A stretch of DNA of 64,000 nt from Massariosphaeria phaeospora. Taxonomy: Eukaryota > Ascomycota > Dothideomycetes > Pleosporales. The stretch is taken from the NCBI GenBank assembly GCA_011032825.1, contig JAADJZ010000022.1, positions 310,001-374,000 on the forward strand, given 5' to 3'. How positions within the stretch are numbered: the stretch's first letter is position 1; each line of letters begins with the position of its first letter. Below are positions 1 to 10,585 of this stretch, one piece after another. The notes under the pieces are model-generated. The model was given only the letters and a program-made list of their open reading frames with translations, was not told where the DNA came from and searched no databases. The position numbers and the translations under genes were made by a program.

Positions 1-1228
1 GTGAATTGGGAACCCATGTTGGGTAGAATCCCGAGGCAGGCCTTCACCTTGTCTACATCGGCGGCGTCCGTTTCACGCGCCAGTCTTACGGCCATTACGA
101 TCTGTTTCCTGTTGTTTTTTGTTACTGTTTGCATTGGGTAGGTTCAAACTGTGTTACCTCTTTTTCTGTGTGTGACCACACCCCAAACGCACGGCACGGC
201 GCAGACCTTTCCCGGTGTTGAATCAAAGGAATCGCCTCGCCTGACACGCGTTGGGATGTGGGTCGCACCAGAACATTTCACTTCGTCGCCTCCGCGGTCC
301 TTCAATATGCCTTGTTGCTTGTTGGATGGTCTTTTGAGGCTCCTTTTCTGACTTTCTTATCTTCGATATTCGCGAACTGTTTTAATGAGTATTCCGATTG
401 TTTCTCATTCGGAGCTCCTACAAGAACGGATACACATGGTACTCAAATCCAGTAGTGGGGCGGAAGGTTGACCTTGGGTACCAGATTCGGACACCGAGCT
501 CCAAGCCTGAGGCTAGGGGTTCTTGCATTCCTTTTGCTTTTTTTTAAGAGTCGATGAAGACGGGATGCCTTACCGCTGCTGCTGCTCTCTCCAGGACAGA
601 GTCCCTGGCTCGGCCCACAGAAGAGAGGAGTAGTTGCGGTATCTGTGAAAAGGTGGTCGGATATGATCGATTGAGAGTGGATTACGTAGGATAAGAACCT
701 GAATGCTATCACACTCGTTTAAAGCGTTGCTTCTTGTCTGGTGAACTATATGCAGGGACTGATGCGCTGAGTCTCGCAGGGCATGTTCCTGCACACTCTA
801 CACCAAAATGCCACGTGCACCTAGAATTGTATACAGACAGCGCAATCAAACAGGCTCAATAGTAGCTGTAGCTATCATATCTCTGGTTATAATCAATATT
901 GGTCCGTAGCTTACTATACGCTCAACACGGGTATAGGGCCTTTAGGATAAGGAATCGCTTTTTCGGAGAAATCGTGCGTATGAGAGCCCGTCTTTTGCTG
1001 ATCACCGTTCACACAGGATGTTGCGCGTCAGCTAGGATCGGCAAACACGGCGTTGGCCACGGTCTATCGATAAGCGTCACAAGGCGGGGCAACGTCTAGT
1101 GTAAACAGCCAAATTTCTCCACCCAAAGACGGGCCACGACTCCTTCCATTTCCCGCGCACCCAACGTCCTCTGGAACTTTCATAATCCATCTATCACAAG
1201 GCCATCCATAGGTTACACACCTGCAGCT
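1..1228. other. Non-coding leader region before bud32
   Basis: I see no convincing gene here. Open frames are all shorter than 90 codons, lack recognisable motifs and overlap on both strands. The last 100 bases before the first gene are pyrimidine/AC-rich, as in many fungal promoters. The window edge may cut the end of an upstream transcript, but nothing shows this directly. Confidence 0.5.
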
Positions 1229-2137
1229 ATGGCGCCCTCAGCAGACATCGCAATAGAACCTATTGCTCCTATCGAACCACCAGCTCCCTTAGCGCCTCTC
1301 CACGCACTCCCACCGCCGTTCACAGACTCCAACCTAGAAGTGCTGACCCAAGGCGCCGAAGCCCTCGTCTACAAAACCACGTTCCTCACGCCCGCCACAC
1401 CCTGCGTCGTCAAATACCGCCCGCCCAAGCCCTACCGTCATCCCACGCTCGACAAGCGCCTTACCAAAACCCGGCTACTGGCCGAAGCTAGAGTGCTGGT
1501 CAGGTGCAGAAAAGAGGGAGTCGGGGTGCCGGGCGTGCTTGCTGGCGATTGGGACAACGGCTGGTTGGTGCTGGAGTGGATCGAGGGGATGACGGTGCGC
1601 AAGGTGCTGGATGAGTGGGCGGATAAGGTGAAGAGGGGGGATAAGAAAGAAGGGGATGACGAGATGTTGGGGGTTATGAGGAAGGTAGGGAGGGCGGTGG
1701 GCAGATTGCATGATATTGGGGTCTGTCATGGGGATTTGACGACTAGCAACCTCATGTTGCGACAGCCATCGTCATCCACAGAGCACGCCTCACCGTTATT
1801 TCAGCATCGCGGCCACCAGACTGTCTCAGCAATGCGGGAGGCAGCGATGGACGGCGCGGACGGCTCAGAGCCTTCTCCTCCACAGCCACAATCTGAACTT
1901 GACGGCGATATCATCTTGATAGACTTTGGTCTTGTCTCGCAAACTATACAGGACGAGGACAGAGCTGTGGACTTGTATGTGCTTGAACGCGCATTCTCGG
2001 CAACACATCCTGCTGCTGAGCCTTTGTTTCAAAAGATCTTGACTTCCTATGGGGAGTCTTTCAAGGGTGCCAAGACAGTGCTGAGGAGGTTGGAGGACGT
2101 GAGGTTGAGGGGGAGAAAGAGGAGCATGCTGGGATAA
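1229..2137 (+). CDS. bud32: EKC/KEOPS complex kinase Bud32 (PRPK-like)
   Basis: Single-exon gene of 302 residues for the small atypical Ser/Thr kinase/ATPase of the KEOPS complex. The family works with Kae1, Cgi121 and Pcc1 in tRNA t6A modification and telomere maintenance. Seen: a Pro/Ala-rich N-terminus (residues 1-35), the QGAEALVYK strand, lysine 62 in CVVKYR, a glutamate in LLAEARVL, catalytic HGDLTTSN at about 167-174, IDFGL at about 231-235, and the C-terminal RLRGRKRSMLG typical of Bud32, whose basic tail contacts tRNA. A Gly-rich P-loop is absent, as expected. Unusual: a Ser/Pro-rich insert of about 45 residues lies between the catalytic loop and DFG. The first ATG is taken as the start because no in-frame ATG extends the kinase fold upstream. 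The alternative, an unrelated RIO-like kinase, is unlikely given the C-terminal signature. Confidence 0.93.
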   Translation: MAPSADIAIEPIAPIEPPAPLAPLHALPPPFTDSNLEVLTQGAEALVYKTTFLTPATPCVVKYRPPKPYRHPTLDKRLTKTRLLAEARVLVRCRKEGVGVPGVLAGDWDNGWLVLEWIEGMTVRKVLDEWADKVKRGDKKEGDDEMLGVMRKVGRAVGRLHDIGVCHGDLTTSNLMLRQPSSSTEHASPLFQHRGHQTVSAMREAAMDGADGSEPSPPQPQSELDGDIILIDFGLVSQTIQDEDRAVDLYVLERAFSATHPAAEPLFQKILTSYGESFKGAKTVLRRLEDVRLRGRKRSMLG

Positions 2138-2966
2138 AAGGAGACATGGTTGGTGCGGATGATTTGATGCATTCAGATTCAATACTGGGATCTCGATGGT
2201 AGACGGTGTCCAAAAGTGGTATGTGTTTTCCATAGTAGCAACTGAGGTATATCTAACCTATCATGCTTAGAACCTCAAATTGCGAAATCAATCCTACCTA
2301 CGGTGATCCAGCACAGAACAGATCATAGTGGCGAATTTGAATTCGTGTATCACCTCTCACTATCATCACTTCGCTGGCAACACTCCACTTTCACTTCTCC
2401 GCCAAGCTTTTACTATTGTTCTTCGCGACACCTCACAAGCGACTTCGAGACACAACTTTTTTCCAGTAGCTATTACTGTGTGGGATGTGTCGCATACTAT
2501 GCCAGTATCTCTACGGAAATCGCCTACATCGTCCCACCATTGCAGCATAGTCTTCGAACAGCCGCAGCACACCCAGCTGATGCGCACACTCTTTCCATCC
2601 GAAACTACTTCACTCCCAGAAGAACAATAGCAACAAGATGTTTCAACCCCTGAATCCTCTTAGTATTGTGCTGTCGCGAGCTGAGCTGCGCCCGCCCTGC
2701 GTGTCGCGACAACAACACCAACCCACGACAATATCAACCCTCGCACCGCAGGTCCACCACATATAAAACGTCGCCCCCCCGCCCATCCTCCTGCGCTCGC
2801 AAACCCTTTTCTCGCGCCATCATCCAAGTCTCAAAATCTACTTGCCCCGCAAGCGCTCTGCTATCGCACGATCCAACAACGTCGTCATCTTAAATACTTT
2901 CTCTATCAACTACCAAAACGAGCACCGACTTCAAGTCCTGTTTCCATCCACGCGATCACATCCGAA
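2138..2966. other. Intergenic region, CT- and AC-rich
   Basis: No gene supported. Overlapping short frames on both strands have no family signature. From about 2700 the sequence becomes pyrimidine/AC-rich, which would fit the promoter or leader of the small ORF that follows. Confidence 0.45.
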
Positions 2967-3317
2967 ATGGACGCTCTCCTCGCCCCTTTGCTCGGCGTCG
3001 CAACCACCCTCATCGCTATCTGGTGCGCCAGTGCCCTCACCGACGACTTCCTCCACGGCCGTCCCCGCCGCAGCCGCAGCCACCGCCTCGCCCGCAAGCA
3101 CGCCTACCACCCAGTTCTCGTCCCGGCCACCAGCATCGATATCGACATCAAAACCACCGACGTCGCCATATCCGCGCCAAACCCGACTTCACCGGCCCCT
3201 CCGCGCAAGTCCACCAAGCGCCCCTTCGCTCGCAACCGCAACCGCAAGTGCATCGTCCCACTGCTTCCCGCACTCGTCGAGATACCGATGGGAGGTACGC
3301 AGTGTGCGGTTATGTAG
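2967..3317 (+). CDS. Hypothetical small membrane-anchored protein (doubtful model)
   Basis: The 116-codon frame begins MDALLAPLLGVATTLIAIWC, a good hydrophobic signal anchor, followed by an Arg/Ser-rich basic stretch, Pro-rich sequence and a basic patch (KRPFARNRNRK). I do not recognise a family. The start follows an AC-rich leader with CCGAAATGG around the ATG, a good fungal context. The 3' end is uncertain. A donor-like GGAG|GTACGC lies near 3295, and acceptor-like sites after a GCTAAC branch lie near 3433 (CTAG, CTAGCAG), so the real protein may be spliced across the (CTGGTG)n tract into sequence ending near 3616. Two other frames overlap, so coding status is not secure. Confidence 0.35.
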   Translation: MDALLAPLLGVATTLIAIWCASALTDDFLHGRPRRSRSHRLARKHAYHPVLVPATSIDIDIKTTDVAISAPNPTSPAPPRKSTKRPFARNRNRKCIVPLLPALVEIPMGGTQCAVM

Positions 3318-3329
3318 AGTTTGGCTTGG

Positions 3330-3375
3330 CTGGTGCTGGTGCTGGTGCTGGTGCTGGTGCTGGTACTGGTGCTGG
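3330..3375 (+). repeat. (CTGGTG)n microsatellite
   Basis: Six-base tandem repeat of CTGGTG with one interrupted unit, about 46 bases. In one frame it would encode alternating Ala/Gly and on the other strand His/Gln, but it may lie in an intron or UTR of the doubtful gene upstream. Confidence 0.85.
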
Positions 3376-4674
3376 GCGAGGTATGTATTGCCGTTACACT
3401 GGACCTTGGCCGCTGAAGCTAACCTGCCTAGCAGTTCGACCCTTCTGCGCATCTCTGCGTCCGCGCTCCTCATCTCGCCGTGTCTGGGCTGAACTGCAGC
3501 TTCAGCGACGTCGTTCTTCTCTCTGCGTCGGTTCGGTTCGGTTTCGCGCCGTTTTTGTAATGCTCTGGTTCTGCGGGCGTGCTTGCTTTCTATTTTTGGA
3601 GTTTCGGACAGCGTAGTCGTCGTCTAGAGGCCAGGTTGGTGGACTGGACTGGACTGGACCAGGCGGCCGGGCTATAGGCAGTAGGAAAACTTGGCAATTT
3701 TCGGACACTCGTTAATATAAGCGTTTGATTTGATTTGATCTGTTTGTGTATGTTGTGTGATTGTGTATGTGTTTGCAAGCGCAGTTCTTTGTATGCAGTG
3801 AATATATGAGACTATTGCTTCCATACAACATCCCCTTTCGCGAAACACCCAACTGAACTTTGTACTATCTGTCCTGTTGGTTTGGTTTGAACTGTCGTGT
3901 ACAAACTGAACTGAACTGGAGTACCAGCGTGTATTCCAAGGGCCAGATTAGATACGGGAGGATACAATGGATGGTTTAGTTGAGGCAGACAGGCTGGCTG
4001 GCTGGCTGGCTGTGGTGTAGTAGTGGATATAATCCGATAACGATAACCATACCATGTGATACGATACGATACGATACGATACGGATTTTGCAGGATGGAA
4101 GTAGAGTTAAGTGTACTGTAGTATATACGGGAGGGGAGGGTGGTGGTGGGGGTGGCACGGCAGAATGGAAGGGGTGTAGGGAGGAACGGAGTAGGGAGGG
4201 GAGTAGATATAGGTTTGTGCAGGTATATGTGTTAGATAGATGGATAGGAAATATTGAATGCATATCAGGGTTTGCAGCCGTGACGTGGCGGGGCGCGGGG
4301 ATGAAAGATGGGAGACGGGAGATGGGAGATGAGATGGGAAATGAAAAATAAAAGATGAAAGATGAAAAGCAGGCTCCTAAAGTCAGATACTTGTAATGCA
4401 GAGATGTCCCGCGCAGTCAGACAGACAGTCAGTCAGTCAGTCGTGTTGGTGCCGTCTATCTATCTCTCTATCTATCTATGCCCAAGTCGTCGCAGCGCTG
4501 CCAAAACAATCGCTAATCTGAATCACCGCATGCAAAATGTGCCCACAACGAAAGCCAAAGCCAAAGCAAACGCCAGAGCCAAAACCAAAGCCAAACTAAC
4601 GCCACAGCCATGATGCCTGCAAAACACCGTCCCGCAAACCCCTTTACTTTCACCCAACATCTGCAAGCAAACAC
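3376..4674. repeat. Simple-repeat-rich intergenic tract
   Basis: No gene seen. The tract holds a (CTGG)n run at 3992-4012, a (GATAC)n run at 4058-4084, GA/AT-rich imperfect repeats around 4310-4370, (CAGT)n near 4420-4440, (TCTA)n near 4455-4480, and an imperfect CCAAAG-type 6-base repeat at about 4547-4597. It lies between a possible plus-strand transcript end and the 3' end of the arrestin-like gene, so part is probably 3' UTR. Confidence 0.7.
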
Positions 4675-5985
4675 TCACACGCCGCCCTCGCCCGGCGCAC
4701 TCCCCACAGCATTAATATAGTTCTCCTTCTCCACCTCAAACTTCTTGCCCCCAACCTCCACCCCCACCCTCACCTTCACGCAATACGCGCGACTCACCGC
4801 CCAGCTCACAAAGCTCGGCGGCATCGTCCCAGGCACACGCCCCACAAACCAGCATTCCGTGCGCTCCGCCTGCTGCACGCTCTTCGCGTCTTTCTCGCCC
4901 AGCACCGGCACCTCGTCCAGCACCAGCGTCGTGCAGTCCGGCACGGCGTTCAGCAGCACCTTAGCCTCCCTGTACATGGTCTGCTCCTGCCCGGAATACG
5001 CGCCGTTCACAGGGACGTGGTCTCGGCCGCGGTGGTGGCCGTCCATCCACGAACTGGCGTTGTAGTCGCGCGGCGCGCGCACGTGTGTGAGGGAGCGCAG
5101 CTCGAGCTTCAGCACGCGGAACGTGATGGGCGGGATGTGTGCGACAGAGCCGCTCTTGCTGAGTACGGCGAAGCTTGCGCGGAAGCGGAATTCTAGACCC
5201 GAGTGCAGCAGGTCGGGGATCTCGAGCGCGGTTTCGAAGTCCAGTTTTGGGGTTGCGGATGAGAAGCGGTCGGTTAGGCGCTGGCGGAAGCCGAGGGAGG
5301 AGGGGGATGCGCCGGTTAGCGCGGAGGATTGGAGCGTCAGGGTTTGCGGGTGGCGGATCACGGTTAGGGGGGCGGCGGGGTTGAGGTAGGGGTTTAGGGG
5401 GGAGAAAGTGAGGGGGGCGGTGGCGGCGATGGGGTCGAGGTTCTTGCCCACGCCGACGCCGGGGCAGAGCAGGCGCGCGGTGACGCCGTAGGATATCTCA
5501 GCATAATCCGGAATGCCCTGACCGGGGCGCACGCCCCAGAAGAACGTCGGCGGGAGGGCGTGCGGGGCGCTGGTCCAGCGGCCGTCGTTGTCCTGCTTGT
5601 AGAAGCCTGCGCGGTAGTTGGCCGTGGCCTCGGGGACGCGGAAGCTGAAGGGGAAGGTGTAGGCTTGGCCGGGGACGAGCTGCTGCTGCGGTTTCTCGAG
5701 CAGGTTGTGGGAGACGGTGAAGAAGGGCGCGTGGTCGCGCCAGTGGTGGTATTCGCTTGACTTGTCGGAGCTGCTGACGTCGCGCCGCAGCCAGACTTTG
5801 GAGAGGCCCCAGAGGGAGACTTCGATGGCTTGTGGGTTTATGGGCTGGGGGACTATGAGGGTGATGTGCCCCGAGACTGTGGAGTCGGGTTTGAAGACCT
5901 TGTCTGGGGGGTTGGCGAGTTGGAGGGACAGTTCTGGGAGAGGGACATACGGGCCCTTGTCCTTACTTGAGCCGAAGAGACCCAT
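4675..5985 (-). CDS. Arrestin-like N-terminal domain protein
   Basis: Uninterrupted 436-residue frame with the layout of fungal alpha-arrestin-like proteins. It starts with a short lead (MGLFGSSKDKGPYVPLPELS), continues with beta-rich sequence such as VSGHITLIVPQPINPQAIEVSLWG, then a typical arrestin stretch (PGQAYTFPFSFRVPE...) and YGVTARLLCPG. The second half is beta-rich, with VLNAVPDCTTLVLDEVPVLG and a C-terminal FEVEKENYINAVG. Such proteins usually link membrane cargo to ubiquitin ligases. I see no PPxY motif, which ART-type adaptors use for Rsp5 binding, so this may be an arrestin-fold protein without that role. The first ATG fits the N-terminal strand. The 3' half is GC-rich (Gly/Val codons with G/C third positions). 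Family identity is inferred from fold-like patterns rather than a named ortholog. Confidence 0.8.
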   Translation of the reverse strand: MGLFGSSKDKGPYVPLPELSLQLANPPDKVFKPDSTVSGHITLIVPQPINPQAIEVSLWGLSKVWLRRDVSSSDKSSEYHHWRDHAPFFTVSHNLLEKPQQQLVPGQAYTFPFSFRVPEATANYRAGFYKQDNDGRWTSAPHALPPTFFWGVRPGQGIPDYAEISYGVTARLLCPGVGVGKNLDPIAATAPLTFSPLNPYLNPAAPLTVIRHPQTLTLQSSALTGASPSSLGFRQRLTDRFSSATPKLDFETALEIPDLLHSGLEFRFRASFAVLSKSGSVAHIPPITFRVLKLELRSLTHVRAPRDYNASSWMDGHHRGRDHVPVNGAYSGQEQTMYREAKVLLNAVPDCTTLVLDEVPVLGEKDAKSVQQAERTECWFVGRVPGTMPPSFVSWAVSRAYCVKVRVGVEVGGKKFEVEKENYINAVGSAPGEGGV

Positions 5986-6610
5986 CCTCTCAGGTATCTG
6001 CTTCTAGCTAGTTGATAGTGGTGAGTTCTTGTGTGATAGCCGAATCCGATAATTCAATTCCTAGTTCCCGGTATGTTGGATCGAGGTTGCCAAGAACGTG
6101 AAAAGATTCCAGAACTCCAAATTGAAGCTGGTGGCGTCTTTATGTGCAGCCAAAGCGTAAGCACAACCCGACGATTTGGGCGAGCATAGGAGGTCATGCG
6201 GTGATCTCAGCCCTACAAACCCGCTGTTAGTGAAGGGCACTAGGGGGTGGCGCGGGGAGAGGCTGATACCTTAACCCGGGCGTAAAGGGCGGAGTAGACA
6301 TTTAGCGGTGACTCAAAATGGCCACATCTGTCTCTCTAGCCCCCAGTGACTGCGGTCGACGGTCGTCGTCATTTTAGTGAAGCGTGCTGTTGGAAAGTAA
6401 AGTCCGTGGAATGTCGTTTGCTAGGTAGTTGTAACTCCGATGCCGCGCTAGCCTGTTAGGGTAGGTGCGATGAACATCAGAAACAACGACACCACCGCTC
6501 TGGAGAAAAGTTTTCGTGAGCCTATGAACGAGCCTTGTTTGATTCATAATTCGTTTCTGATGCGCACCTACTTAGTACTATAAGTCTAGTTCTCTTACCT
6601 CTCCGTACAA
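5986..6610. other. Upstream region of the arrestin-like gene
   Basis: Presumed promoter and leader of the minus-strand arrestin-like gene, then non-coding sequence with no frame of note. No clear TATA box stands out. Confidence 0.45.
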
Positions 6611-6740
6611 GCCCTGCGTAGACAATACCTACTATACTAGCTACAACAAGGCTTTGTAGTAATAGAGGTAAACCTTTTACTTATTGCTGAAACCTCGTAA
6701 GCTGTCAAGAGGATCGCTGGAATCTTCTTTATCGGCAACG
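6611..6740 (+). repeat. Solo copy of the ~145-bp repeat family (copy A)
   Basis: This block shares an ordered set of words with the array at 47.2-47.7 kb and the copy near 48.4 kb: GTAGACAAT, a TATACT/TACT element with AGCTACAA, GGCTTTGTA, an A/T-rich TTTTACTTA block, then CTGTCAAGAGGATCGC and AATCTTC. The order and spacing are conserved while the sequence between has drifted, so it is a diverged dispersed copy rather than chance similarity. No coding frame runs through it. Confidence 0.65.
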
Positions 6741-6979
6741 AATCTTGCTGGAGTTTAACACTGATATTAGTCAGCGGTCCAAAGTTTGTATGTGTATCTG
6801 ACAACATGCAGTGTGTTTTATCAGGGAGAGAGTGAGATTGTATTGCTCGTGTAGCTATCTAATTTTGCAGATTGTGCCTGATGGTGATTTAAAGAGCTAC
6901 TTAAGATGAAACTCTCTTTTCCAGGCAGATAGCCTGAAGATGTCATGCAAGGCCAAAATCTGAACGGTAGTGGAACTAA

Positions 6980-7943
6980 TTAGAGGGCCCTAAGCCAAGT
7001 TTCTCCGTTTATAAGCCACCTTTCTGCGTCGCTCTCGTCGCTATCGTTGCTTTTGTCGCTGTCGTCGCTTTTGTCCTCGCTCTTGCTGCTGTCGTCAGGA
7101 AAAACGTTAGGGCGTTTTTTGCTTTTGCGAACGTTAGCCCACCTTCATAGTCAATCGGGTAAACTGTATAGCATAAATAGGCCTACCCATTGGATTTGTA
7201 GCAAGGCGCATCACCACGGCAATGATAATGACAGCTCTGACCCAAAGAATTCTTGTATGGCGGGAGACTCCGGGATTTTCTAGTTTTGCTTTGATACTTG
7301 TATGCCAGAGCAATGACCATGTCTCTCATGAATGCGTAAGAAAAGTCGTGGTCTTTTTCAGCTTTCCAAAAGTCATAGTCATGGACCTCAACGATAAGAT
7401 CCACGAACAGCAGTCGCAGTGGTGATGTTTCAGGTGTTTTCTTGTAGATTTCCACCGCGTCCAAGCGAGTTTCCAATTGGGTAATCTTGCCACAATCATC
7501 TGCCCATTTGACCATTGCGTCCATGCACACATCCATGAAATTGGTATCTTGGATAGAGTCGCCAAGCAAGTAACATCCATACAGACGAGTCCATTCTTGT
7601 CTTCGATTGTCCTCGGAGGCGGATTTTCCAGTGTACAAGCGACCAGTGTATAACCATTGTTGGTATATGTGGAATTGACCGCCCATCCCGTTCAGACAAT
7701 CAGGAAGCTGGACGATTCGAGGCTGATCCGTATCGTTCTCGTGGCTGAGGGCTTCCTTGAAGAACGCCGACGAGTTGCGAATGAGGTTTTCGTGGACAGT
7801 GAAATCTTTAAAGTGCGGTTTAATCCCCACGCGCACAGTCATAGCCTTAGTACCGATGCTAGATTGTCAGTTTTGACTCAAGTGTTGTGGATGGAGAGAG
7901 AGAAAACTTACTCGATCAGATCTGCATGCGGTAGTGATGTCAT
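6980..7943 (-). CDS. BTB/POZ domain protein, copy 1 (three-exon model)
   Basis: Proposed exons are 7943-7912, 7858-7187 and 7142-6980, joining in frame to 288 residues. The core is a fungal BTB domain: MTVRVGIKPHFKDFTVHENLIRNSSAFFKEAL, a variable loop, then FHIYQQWLYTGRLY and a helical LYGCYLLGDSIQDTNFMDVCMDAMVKW. A conserved SCHYHCRGDAPCYK follows. Exon 1 (32 nt, ATG at 7943) is supported by GTAAGT, a CTGAC branch and TAG acceptor, and by the same phase-2 intron in the next paralog. The third exon is inferred: a GTAGGC donor at 7186 and GAAG acceptor at 7143 remove the TAG at 7183-7185 and open a basic patch plus an Asp/Ser/Lys tail (DDSSKSEDKSDDSD...). If that intron is not used, the protein ends at 7183 with 235 residues. 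BTB domains mediate dimerisation and often Cul3 binding; the specific role is unknown. Confidence 0.75.
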
Positions 7944-8503
7944 TTTGTACGCCTGACGGCCTTGAAGTGACTAAAGAGAGTAGACCAGGCTCGCGGGCGA
8001 TGGAGCCCTAGTCTTCTAAGCGTTGTCCACAACGACGAGCGTGCGGCCGAGTTAAGGAGTTGGTGGTAACGGGGAGGATTCCAAAAGCCGAACAAAACTT
8101 TTTTGAGGGTAACGCACGGATCAACTGACACGTGTGAGAGGTGGAGTGAAGACAGCATCGCAAAGCAGTGAAAGCAAATTATGCTAGCAGTCATGATACG
8201 CTATCGCCAACCAGAGCCATAACTAAAGCCAAAGAACGTGTAAACAGGCAATAAAGATAAGCAATGCATGTTTGTAGTGCAGGTCTGGTATGGAGAGTCC
8301 TACTCGCCGACATCCTCTCTTACTTATCACATATTTTGAAGGTGTGTAGCTTTTCAGTCCTGCAAATTTCTGATAACCCGTATGCAGCAATGTGAAAGAG
8401 ATAGCTAGCCACTACTAGAAATCCCTTGCTCTGGTAGCCAGCTTGACGATAGGAAATTAATCCCACGCAAGACCTACACGATGGACGTCAGATGAGACTA
8501 ACG
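7944..8503. other. Intergenic region between the two BTB paralogs
   Basis: This is 560 bases between the 5' end of copy 1 and the 3' end of copy 2, expected to contain the promoter of copy 1. I see no gene or repeat in it. Confidence 0.5.
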
Positions 8504-9513
8504 CTAAATCACTTCCTCAAAAATATCCTCAATATCTTCCTCAACCTCTTCCACAATCTCTTCCTCAGTATCCGTATCAATGTACCGGGGACGGTGCCTT
8601 CGCAGTCGTAAAGAGGCCCTTCGTGGCCTTGATGCCGCAGTACTCGTAGGAGGCGTCGGAGTCGTAGATCGGCGTCTCTTGCGACGTCCGGTGTCCTGTC
8701 TACTTTTCGCCACCGTTAGCCTATGTCTGTACTGCCTCGGATGAACTGTACATTAGTGATAGATAAACCTACACCGGCGGTTTGGGCTTGTAGCACGGTG
8801 TATCGTCTCCATGGCAGTGGTAATGGCAAGTTCCCTTCACAACTTCGAAAGGGGATGTAGACTGGGCTTCTCCGGCTGGACGTTGGCATCGATCCGCGAG
8901 ACCAGTCATCACACCCCAGAACATCTCTTTGGGAAAGTCCTGCTCCTTCGCATATTCCCAGTTGTGACGCCAGACGGCTACATCAACGAGCAGGCGTCGA
9001 AGCGGGGATTCGATTTTCGTCTCCTGGTAGATGCGACCGAATTCGGTCCGTGCAAGGAACGACTTGATTGGACCAGACACCAATTGTACCAACGCATCCA
9101 TCAACGTGTCTCGGTAGTGCGTGTCCTGGAGGTACTCGCCGAGCAGGTAGCCTCTGATCAACAGGCAGTATTCATCTGTATCCTTGTCGCTCGTGATGGG
9201 TGAAGTGAGTACCACATGCACACGGCCGGTATACAGCCATTGGACATAGACGTGAAAGTCCGTAGGACTGCATTTTGGAAGCTTGATGAGGATGGGATGA
9301 GCCGTGGTAGCTGGGTTGCTGAGTGCGGCCTCGAAGAACGGGGACGATTTGCGAATGAGCTGTTCGTGCACCGTGAAGCCTTTGATGTCTGGTTCGGCAC
9401 CTACTCGCACTGCTATGGCGCTAGTGCCCATGCTTCACTTGTAAGCCTCGAATGATAGAGAGCGAGGAAACGAAAACTTACTGGATCAAATCCCCGAACA
9501 TATGGCGTTCCAT
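8504..9513 (-). CDS. BTB/POZ domain protein, copy 2 (three-exon model)
   Basis: Tandem paralog of the downstream BTB gene. Proposed exons 9513-9482, 9432-8773 and 8726-8504 give 304 residues. The ADLI/GDLI exon-1 end, the phase-2 intron with GTAAGTTTTC, and IAVRVGAEPDIKGFTVHEQL match copy 1. The BTB core has FHVYVQWLYTGRVH and CLLIRGYLLGEYLQDTHY. The C-terminal motif TCHYHCHGDDTPCYK is conserved. Without the last intron the protein stops at 8769 (231 residues). Using the GTAGGT donor at 8772 and a CAG acceptor at 8727 (or TAG six bases on, same frame) instead adds a basic Arg/Ser/Thr/Pro segment and a strongly acidic end (DTDTEEEIVEEVEEDIEDIFEE). Copy 1 has the same arrangement at the same place, with DNA similarity at GGCTAACG, which is the main support for the third exon. 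Function unknown beyond the BTB domain. Confidence 0.75.
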
Positions 9514-10585
9514 CTTGACGTTGCGCCTTGCTAGACCGGCGAACAATCTCTAAGGGCGCACCGAAGCGTGAGATTTTGGAAGGAGATGGAGTACCTGACG
9601 GAATGAGACCGCAGGATTTAGGTTACGTGCGTACGTACAATAGAGGTGGTGATATACTTCAATGGAGGACGCAGTGTACATAGTTGCTGAAACGCTATGT
9701 GACGAATAGAAGGATGCCCTTGAGGGTAGGTAATAAGAACGAGGACTTGAAGAGTGACGAGGTGAGACCGAAGTAAAGGAAACCGTATGCCAGCTGAGGA
9801 TGGCGAGAGAACGGGTCTATATAGCTAGAAGCACGATCGCGGTGAGGCAAAGTCAAGCTGGCGTAGAAACAAACACCCACACCCCCATCCTCTCTCACCT
9901 GCCCGCGGCCCAGCCCACCAGCATACCTCCACACCTAGGCGACCTTCCTCCCTCCTCTCCCCCAGTCAGTTACCAATCTAGCCATCCATTAATCCGTATA
10001 CTACATCAGTCAGTATACCAGCTACACCCGCGCTCCGCACCATCTCTCTCCAGCCAAAAACCCCCATACCGTCAAGAGCATTGATTACAGCTCAGTTCAG
10101 TTCAATTCAGTTCAGTCTTTCATTGGAAATGCGGATTCTGCCAGGCGGGAGCGCCACGATACCATCTCTCTTACATACTACACATTTCGAAGCCAAAGTC
10201 CGACCACTCACTCACTCACTCGCTCACTCGCTGTCCAAACACTACACAAAGAAAAACGCAACGGCAACGAACGCAACCAGACACCAAAAGTGCTGAAATC
10301 GACAATCCCAAAAGAACGCCAGCTGGGTATCTTACAAAACGTGAGATAAGAAACAAGTAAAAGACGAACCCTTATACCATGAACAGCCGTCCAGCACGCA
10401 TCGTTCCACGAGCGTAGGAATCTCGTCTCAACATCGAACATCGACCATGATAGGAAGAAACAGGAAACGAAAAGGCGTTGAGCAACGTGAGTGGGTGGGC
10501 ATCGACACACACTTCCCCCATGGGGCTCGCTCAGCACACGCAACTCTTCAGTCCAAAACGCAATCAATCAGATAAACAGATAGCT
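9514..10585. other. Intergenic region, AC- and simple-repeat-containing
   Basis: Holds the presumed promoter of BTB copy 2 and the 3' flank of the coiled-coil gene. Imperfect (CAGTT)n occurs near 10089-10114 and (ACTC/GCTC)n near 10205-10232. Several short frames have low-complexity translations and are not believable genes. Confidence 0.5.

Noticed and set aside
3023..3616. 197-codon frame across the CTGGTG repeat
   Set aside because: Low-complexity GAGAGA content from the microsatellite; a conflicting frame has a better start and membrane anchor.
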